Positions 58,530-64,000 of a stretch of DNA of 64,000 nt are shown here, piece by piece. The translations under genes and the position numbers were made by a program. Below the pieces are notes generated by a model that made no database searches, was not told the DNA's origin, and was given only the letters and a program-made list of their open reading frames with translations. This DNA is from Wallacemonas rigidus (Eukaryota > Euglenozoa > Kinetoplastea > Trypanosomatida > Trypanosomatidae): the NCBI GenBank assembly GCA_030849045.1, contig JASAOL010000530.1, positions 1 to 64,000 of the forward strand, in the 5' to 3' direction. Positions within the stretch are counted from its first letter, which is position 1, and each line of letters begins with the position of its first letter.

Positions 58530-60197
58530 CTACGCCTCGTCTCGCAGAATCGACAAGTACCGATTTGTGAGGTCGCTCGTGATGTCTGCCGCTTCAGTGT
58601 AACGATCTGGCATGCGGCGTCGCAGAGACACGGTCGGCCCTGCACTTCCAGGGGCCGTTTCGAGCTTTTCTTTGTTTGCGGCGGATCCACCGGTGTCGCC
58701 ACCACCTGCTCCCGCAGTACCGTTCTCGGGAGCGCCATGTAAAAGGAGTGTGGCCCGCGCCAGCGGCTGACGCATCTCCGCGGGAAGGGCCGCCAGCGCT
58801 ACGCAAAGGAAGGCGCCATCGCTCTGCACGGAGGCATCCGCGGCGGTCCTTTTTGGTCCGCCTGCACGTCGCGGCTGATAGGGGCGGCGTCCCGCGTCAG
58901 CTGTGCTAGCGTCCGCATTGCCTGCTTTGTCCGCCTTCTCACCCTGGTTCTTGTGGTCGCGTTGACGGGCTTCCGTGAGTTGCACCGCCGCACAGCAATG
59001 AACAGCGTTCCAGGTGCTCGTCAAAAAGGGCGCCAATGGCTGTACGCTGCTCAACAGCACGTCACCTGAGCGTGGGATTTGGTATGGGGCCTTGGCCGCC
59101 GCCGTTGCTGCGGCGACCGCGCGACGCCGCGCCACCTCCACAGGAATGTTGACCGCCACACGATCGGCTTGTTTCTTCTCCGCCGATGCCGCGAGGTCCT
59201 GGGAGACGATGGTCTCCGCGATGTGCATAACGTGGATATCCTCGGCCTCTACGACCGCAGAGCGAAGGAAAGAGTCGTGATCTGCCATCGATTGAATAAG
59301 AAGATCGGTGGAGGCCGCTACATTGGCCTCGTAGGTCTGCGCTGCACGGTCAACAGGTCCGGGTACTGGAACCTCCGGGCGGACAATGAGCGGCTCTGGG
59401 TGCGACAGAAGCGATGCTAGTTTCGCCGTGGGCATGCCCGCCACACAGGAAAACACGAGGCAGCCGGGTTGCAAGCGCGCTGGCGGGTCCAAGTCCACTC
59501 CCGGCAGCTTCGCGGCGAAATGCAGCTTCGCGAACTCCTGGACCTGGTGGCCCTGTAACGCCAAGATGAGCACGTCGCACTGGTTCACGGCCTGGCGACC
59601 GTGCTTCCGGTCCACGCAGAGCACCCCGCGCGCGGCGAACGACGTGAGGCGCTCAGGCTGTCGCGTGATCACCGTAATGCGGTTCGGGTGGAGGAGACGC
59701 GGATGGTCGTCGAGGAGGGTCTGCAACAGACAGTGCCCGACAGCGCCGCTGCCCACCAATGTGACGCGGAGCTCCAAGCTCGATGCGGGGACCACGCGGG
59801 GCATAGCCGCGACGATATCCGGTAGCGCGTAGAAGACGCGCTCCGCACCAGCTGGCACGTTGGGGAGGGCGTCCAGTATGTACCCGGTCTGTTCGACCTG
59901 TGCACCAATCACCGTGTTCGCTTCGAAGCGCGATGACACGAGGCAGGCCCGGCCGAGGTGCACATCGCGGTGTAGCTCCTGCAGCTCTTGGAGGCGATGC
60001 ACCAAGTACACGTACGCTGACGGCTCATCGTTGAGCAGCGCACGCACAACAGAGATGAGGTAGATGGTGTAGTACGCCTGGTGGGCGATGCACTTCACAG
60101 CAAAGGGCACGGATTGGACAGTGGTCTGCAGGGTCGTGTCTACGCACGGCTTTTCGCGGAGCACTGTGGTCAACAAGAGAGATGTGTCCGCATTCAT
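58530..60197 (-). CDS. NOXRED1-like NAD(P)-dependent oxidoreductase
   Basis: 555 residues. A Rossmann fold of the pyrroline-5-carboxylate reductase/F420-dependent type is clear: VTLVGSGAVG (GxGxxG at 149-154), an ITVITRQPERL strand, and CDVLILALQGHQV. An N-terminal helical part (about 1-140) precedes the fold, an arrangement that recalls animal NOXRED1, an uncharacterised P5CR relative. The C-terminal ~200 residues (about 355-555) are largely disordered, rich in Ala, Arg, Asp and Gly. No substrate can be given. The frame runs upstream to 60266 but the ATG at 60197 is the first. Confidence 0.75.
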   Translation of the reverse strand: MNADTSLLLTTVLREKPCVDTTLQTTVQSVPFAVKCIAHQAYYTIYLISVVRALLNDEPSAYVYLVHRLQELQELHRDVHLGRACLVSSRFEANTVIGAQVEQTGYILDALPNVPAGAERVFYALPDIVAAMPRVVPASSLELRVTLVGSGAVGHCLLQTLLDDHPRLLHPNRITVITRQPERLTSFAARGVLCVDRKHGRQAVNQCDVLILALQGHQVQEFAKLHFAAKLPGVDLDPPARLQPGCLVFSCVAGMPTAKLASLLSHPEPLIVRPEVPVPGPVDRAAQTYEANVAASTDLLIQSMADHDSFLRSAVVEAEDIHVMHIAETIVSQDLAASAEKKQADRVAVNIPVEVARRRAVAAATAAAKAPYQIPRSGDVLLSSVQPLAPFLTSTWNAVHCCAAVQLTEARQRDHKNQGEKADKAGNADASTADAGRRPYQPRRAGGPKRTAADASVQSDGAFLCVALAALPAEMRQPLARATLLLHGAPENGTAGAGGGDTGGSAANKEKLETAPGSAGPTVSLRRRMPDRYTEAADITSDLTNRYLSILRDEA

Positions 60198-60817
60198 CCA
60201 CGACACACCGTCACAATCGGAAGGAAGGAAAAGGAGAGAGGGAGAGGGAGGGGGGAAAAAACGCACCGAGTGCGATAAACGGACAGCCGCAGGTGCGGGC
60301 CGAAGAGAACAGAACGGCGAGTACGTCGCTTTTGAACAAAGAGAGAGAGAAAAGGGAGAGGAAAGAAGCGTGTGGCAGAGAGGTGAGGCGCAAGGGAGTG
60401 AAGGCGATCAACGATAATGCTGCGTGCGGCGATGCTGCCGGTGGAGAGAGAGAGAGAGCAAGGGAGCGACGTGACAGAAGTGAAACAACACACGACGTTC
60501 CCAACATGGAGCGAGGGGGCGGCACAGACAAAGAATGAAAAGGACGCGTGCAGATACCCGCGATGGCGCGTGGGGAACGGCAGGGGGGAATAAGGGAAGA
60601 TCACGTGCAGTCCCCGGCGTGAGTTCGTCTCATGAAGCCACTGAGCACATTTCTTTGGAGTGCTCTCCCTTGGTTCCACTGCGCGTCTCCTCTACACGCC
60701 ATGTTGACTCCGTCTGTATGCGCGGGTAGGGTGCGTTGTCGTACTTGATTCGTTTGCGATCATGAAAATAATAAAAAAAGGAAAACAAGGATTGGGTGTG
60801 TGCAAGGCAATGATCAC
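60198..60817. other. Intergenic region
   Basis: NOXRED1-like leader, with CT-rich transcript-strand sequence at 60261-60219 and 60370-60340, and the 3' UTR of the eS31 gene. No gene seen. Confidence 0.6.
60219..60261 (-). promoter_or_regulatory. Pyrimidine tract in the NOXRED1-like leader
   Basis: Forty-three bases of almost pure pyrimidine on the transcript strand, starting 22 bases before the ATG. No AG lies between it and the ATG, the nearest being 60329-60330, so it is probably part of the mature leader. Confidence 0.45.
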
Positions 60818-61279
60818 TTACTTCTTGGCCTCGGACTTGTAGGTCAGGTGGCACTTGCCGCAGTACTGGCGGTCCTTGTGCTGGGCCATGAAGACGCCGG
60901 CGCCGCACTGGGGGTGCGGGCACTCCTGGCGAGTGCGCTCAACCTTGTACGAGCCGTCGTCGTTCTCGGTGACCTTGAAGTACTTGAGCGCACGCATTTT
61001 CTCGAGCTTGTGCTTGTGGTTGGGCTTCTTGGGCTTGGTGAAGATGCGCTTCTTCTTCTTCTTGCCCTTACCACCCTCCACGGGGACGACCACCTGGATG
61101 GTGGACTCCGCGGTCAGGGGGTAGGCACCAAGCACCTCAGACTCCTCGAGGCACGCGCCACCGAAGAAGAGAGAGCCAGCGCAGACGTTGGCCTTGGCCT
61201 TGAGGGAAGCAACGGTCTCCTCGGGGGCCACGCGGATGGCAACGGTGTTGCCGGCGGCAGTCTTGACGAAAATCTGCAT
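60818..61279 (-). CDS. Ubiquitin-like-ribosomal protein eS31 (S27a) fusion
   Basis: 153 residues, made as a fusion and presumably cleaved after Gly70. The C-terminal ~83 residues are small-subunit protein eS31: a KGKKKKKR start and a zinc ribbon with Cys120, Cys125, Cys140 and Cys143. The first 70 residues are a degenerate ubiquitin. MQIFVK and the final Gly-Gly remain, but the IPPDQQR-type segment is gone, the positions of Lys48 and Lys63 are Ala, and the LRLRGG tail reads VPVEGG. It should not work as ordinary ubiquitin and may serve as a folding partner for eS31. The ATG at 61279 is certain from MQIFVK. Confidence 0.96.
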   Translation of the reverse strand: MQIFVKTAAGNTVAIRVAPEETVASLKAKANVCAGSLFFGGACLEESEVLGAYPLTAESTIQVVVPVEGGKGKKKKKRIFTKPKKPNHKHKLEKMRALKYFKVTENDDGSYKVERTRQECPHPQCGAGVFMAQHKDRQYCGKCHLTYKSEAKK

Positions 61280-61881
61280 GCTTACTTTACAGTAACACCT
61301 TTGGACAAGAGCGGTCACGGTCGTGGTGGTCGTTGGCAGGGAGGCGATAGGAAAAGAAAGGAGAGGCGTGCAGAGTGCGGACGGGTGCAGGGAGGGGGGG
61401 GGGGCGAAGGCGAAGGCGAAGGCGAAGAGCAGAGCAAACGGAAAGACACCTCGTTCCGTCGCCGTGATGGCAGCCTCATTCGATTAGAAATGCGCACGTG
61501 TATCTGTAAAAACATCCGTTTCCATGTCTGCTAGCGCGGACGTGTGCCTACGAGACAGTCTTCAGCGCGAACAACGCGAATACAGAGGATCACGTTTGTG
61601 ACGGTAGAGTGAGGTCAACGTTAGCACGCGACGAGCGTACGACCAGCCTCGAAGCCCATGGTATTTTTGCGAGGGTTTTTTTTTTAAATACTAGTTGCGG
61701 TGGACGACTACTTGTGTGCTATGCGTAGTCATGGCTGAGGGGCGGACACACGTCACCTGCAAACAAGTAGAACGCACAAGGGAAAAAAAGAAAAGAAAAG
61801 AGTCAAGGAAACAGACGGACCACCGTGGCGTCACCTGCGGCGGAACGCACCAACACATCTGCCGTGTCAGAGCGGGAGGTG
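61280..61881. other. Intergenic region
   Basis: eS31 leader with a G-run/GGCGAA repeat on the plus strand (pyrimidine-rich in the transcript) and the 3' UTR of the DEK-like gene. No gene seen. Confidence 0.6.
61394..61428. repeat. G-run and (GGCGAA)n repeat
   Basis: Eleven G residues followed by about four tandem GGCGAA units, 115-150 bases upstream of the eS31 ATG. On the transcript strand this is a C/T-rich tract that may assist trans-splicing. Confidence 0.85.
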
Positions 61882-62856
61882 CTAGAACTGTGGGGTGGCT
61901 GCCGGGGCGGCGGGCGGTTGCGGGGTAAATGAAGGCGCGTCGTGCTGCTGGACGTGTGGCGTCGGCACAGGCGACGTGGTCGGCTCTGGTGGCGACACCG
62001 GGGAGCCAGCCGGGTCGGCTACACTATCCGGTGCAGGGGTGGTTCGGGTGTCCACGACGAGGACGGCCCTGCGCTCCGCTTCAAGGAGCGCGCGTACGCA
62101 GTCCGACGCGGTTTCGGCAATAAGGTCCTTGCGATCTTTCAGGTCTCCCTCGGGGAGGGCAAAGTGCCGTTCGAGCTCGAGCCGCAGCGCCTTGACGCCA
62201 AGCACTTGCCGCTCCTCCGGTGACATGCGCAGCACGCGCTGATACACGTGCACCTGGATCTCCGCATCGCTAGGTGACGCACGCGGTGGCTTCTGCGATG
62301 CCGTCTTCGGCTTCGGCGTGCCGCCCTCCGTCAACGCTATAGTTGCTGTTTCGGTCTTCGCCTTCTTGGCAGGTGCCTGAGAAGCATTCGGTGTCGATGC
62401 AGCGGGCGACGAGGACCGGGCCGTCTTGCCAGTCTTGCTTGTCTTGGCAGCCGCCGCGGGCTTGATCTTTCCGCAGTCCTTCGGTGCCGCGAGAAAATCA
62501 GCCACGCCATCGGCGAGTGCCTCCACCGGCAGTGAGACATGCACGCCCATACCAAGGGCCATGACCATGTCGCGCAGCTTCACTTTGGTCATCGACTTCA
62601 GCTTGCTGCGGAACTCACCCTCGACAGAGGTAGGCAGCCCTTGGAAAGCCTCCAGCGCACGGCGGCGCGTACCGGCTACGCCGGGGCGACCGTACACAAA
62701 GCGGTGGAGGGACTCGAGCGCTGACTCCAGTGCTTTCGCCGCAGCCCCTCGCGTACCGACAGTCGTGAAGCACGGCAGCTGACCGAGTGGTGTGCCCTTG
62801 CCTTCTTCGAGGGCGAAACGCGGGGTCAACCCTGCAGAGTCATCGCTATCCGACAT
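61882..62856 (-). CDS. DEK-like chromatin protein
   Basis: 324 residues. DEK binds structured DNA and histones and influences chromatin compaction and repair in plants and animals. The N-terminal DEK/SAP region (about 14-130) matches animal DEK in order: a GKGTPLGQL start, LHRFVYGRPGV (LHKLLYNRPGT in human, from memory), FQGLP, a KLRDMVMALGMG helix and VADFLAAPKD. A Lys/Ala/Ser-rich linker (130-190) follows, then a DEK C-terminal domain (about 195-260) with SPSDAEI and GDLKDRKDLIAETA. The last ~60 residues are Pro/Thr-rich. It is shorter than human DEK (375) and lacks its acidic stretches. The ATG opens MSDSDDSAG, a normal acidic start. Confidence 0.82.
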   Translation of the reverse strand: MSDSDDSAGLTPRFALEEGKGTPLGQLPCFTTVGTRGAAAKALESALESLHRFVYGRPGVAGTRRRALEAFQGLPTSVEGEFRSKLKSMTKVKLRDMVMALGMGVHVSLPVEALADGVADFLAAPKDCGKIKPAAAAKTSKTGKTARSSSPAASTPNASQAPAKKAKTETATIALTEGGTPKPKTASQKPPRASPSDAEIQVHVYQRVLRMSPEERQVLGVKALRLELERHFALPEGDLKDRKDLIAETASDCVRALLEAERRAVLVVDTRTTPAPDSVADPAGSPVSPPEPTTSPVPTPHVQQHDAPSFTPQPPAAPAATPQF

Positions 62857-63563
62857 GAAGACGACGTGGGGGGGGGAGTATCGGTGGTGAGACGTCTAGG
62901 AAAGACGCAATCACAGGCTGTAATTTGTGTCGCTTGGCGGTTCTTCTATGGATGGACCTGTTGATCAGTGTGTTTGTGTGCGGGGGTCCTGTTTTTATTG
63001 TCTGAGGCTGCGGGCTTTCGTTCTTCAACTGCTAGTAGAAGAGAACAGTGAGGCGGTGGAACGGGGAGAGAGAGTGCGCGTGGGGCTGTTCTGTGGCAGA
63101 AAACCACGGAGGAAAAGTGAGGTTTGTGCTCGTGCTTACCTGGGCAGGCGCGGGCACGTGCACAGATGACAGTGGTCGGGGGGAAAACAGCAGAAGAGAC
63201 AGAAAGGGGGAGTGACCTCGAACTCCACGGCAGTTCCGTAGGTGGAGAACGAGGGGAGGGGACCTTTTCTTCGCTGCCAAAGCGGCAGGAAAACGACCAC
63301 CTTGACGTGATTGGATACTTCTATTTGCTTAAAGGAAGTAAGCGCAGATGCTACAGCGTCCAAAACCAAGAGGTGAAACTAGCATTCTCAACAAACAAAA
63401 AAAAATGAAAAAGGTCAAAATCAGCAACGCAAAAGAAACAAAGAGAGAGAGAGAGTTAGAGTATCCGGTGGGAAACAGCGGAAAACACTGCAGCAAACTC
63501 CAGATATGAGAGAGCCGCGGACGAAAAGGCGGAGGATAGAGAGGAGCGGTAACGTATGATCAG
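62857..63563. other. Intergenic region
   Basis: DEK-like leader (a G-run on the plus strand near 62868-62876 and GA-rich sequence near 63062-63076) and the 3' UTR of the next gene upstream, A-rich near 63395-63410. No credible gene. Confidence 0.6.
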
Positions 63564-64000
63564 CTACCAGGCCGGACTGCCGTCGGTATCAGGATCGAGC
63601 AGGTCGAAAGCGGTAAAGTCAGACTGATGAGCAGGTGCGGCCTCCGGGCTGATAGATCGGCGCGGCCGCATCGGCTCTGACGACGGCTCCGGCGGCACAG
63701 GCTGGTGACCGTAGAGCTGCACGTACGCCTCAGTGGCGCGCTCAGATTCCGGGCTGGGCAGCTGGCGCGACGGTGAGCTGCTATTCGTGTTCATCTGTGA
63801 GCTCTGCCGGCGTCGGCGGGCGACCATCGCAAGACTACCGACGATAGCCGCCCCGTCCGCACCGCGTTCGTCCTGCAGTTTGGATGGGCTCTCTGATGAA
63901 GTAGAGACACAGGACGGGCGAGCCCCTCGAATAGGAGAAAGGGTCGGCCCATTGAAAGAAGGACTGAGTGCCGCCTGAGCAGCTCCCGTGCTTGGTGCCG
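63564..64000 (-). CDS. C-terminal part of an unknown protein, cut by the right edge
   Basis: The frame ends at a TAG at 63564 and is open without a stop to the window edge (about 144 residues visible). The visible part is disordered, rich in Ser, Pro and Ala, with an RRRR cluster and SPE- and SPS-type sites. It ends in a short acidic-aromatic motif (FTAFDLLDPDTDGSPAW). No domain is recognisable, and an internal ATG at 63827 is unlikely to be the true start. Confidence 0.6.
   Translation of the reverse strand, partial: APSTGAAQAALSPSFNGPTLSPIRGARPSCVSTSSESPSKLQDERGADGAAIVGSLAMVARRRRQSSQMNTNSSSPSRQLPSPESERATEAYVQLYGHQPVPPEPSSEPMRPRRSISPEAAPAHQSDFTAFDLLDPDTDGSPAW

Noticed and set aside
1-64000. 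Virus-derived, LTR or DNA-transposon sequences
   Set aside because: No reverse transcriptase, integrase, transposase, capsid-like frame or terminal repeat was recognised on either strand by reading. Very degenerate short retroposons cannot be excluded without a profile search.

Overview
The window is nuclear DNA of a trypanosomatid, most likely one of the Leishmaniinae (Leishmania, Crithidia, Leptomonas and relatives). The reasons are GC-rich intronless genes all on one strand, intergenic stretches full of pyrimidine tracts (transcript sense) and dinucleotide runs suited to trans-splicing, and family members typical of kinetoplastids: a double-length tyrosyl-tRNA synthetase, CFAP44, and a divergent ubiquitin-like-eS31 fusion. 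SHMT is present, which from memory argues against Trypanosoma brucei. The order SHMT - DnaJ/TPR - front-end desaturase - dynein light intermediate chain - PARG-like - TyrRS agrees with what I remember of Leishmania major chromosome 14 (SHMT LmjF.14.1320, delta-4 desaturase 14.1340, TyrRS 14.1370). That synteny is from memory and was not searched.

All supported genes (24 complete, one cut by the right edge, one probable start at the left edge) are read from the minus strand, so this is the inside of one polycistronic unit transcribed from high to low coordinates. No strand switch, tRNA, rRNA, CRISPR or recognisable transposon was seen. Several ORFs open with a non-ATG codon, and in others the first ATG lies in leader-like sequence. 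I chose starts by the first credible ATG next to conserved sequence.

In transcription order: 64.0-60.8 kb holds the C-terminus of an unknown protein, a DEK-like chromatin protein and the ubiquitin-like-eS31 fusion. 60.2-50.7 kb holds a NOXRED1-like dehydrogenase, a coiled-coil protein, a STE-type kinase and an SPF45-like UHM protein. 50.2-36.1 kb is a metabolic and trafficking block: SHMT, ER DnaJ/TPR co-chaperone, fatty acid desaturase, dynein light intermediate chain, PARG-like hydrolase and TyrRS. 35-23.4 kb holds an EF-hand-like protein, a p24 cargo receptor, a small mitochondrial membrane protein, a NEK kinase and a helical protein. 22.5-12.8 kb holds the flagellar protein CFAP44 and a C2-like acidic-repeat protein. 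11.3-0.5 kb holds VAC14, MPC2, a probable mitochondrial protein, a PTGES2-like glutaredoxin/GST protein and a Sac-domain phosphatase.

Genes in such units are not co-regulated like a bacterial operon. Functional links between neighbours (VAC14 with the Sac phosphatase, CFAP44 with the C2 protein) are therefore suggestions. The most unusual items are the ubiquitin moiety that has lost its key lysines and C-terminal arginines, the microbial-type PARG, the DEK homologue, and an SPF45-like splicing factor without a visible G-patch in a lineage with almost no cis-splicing.
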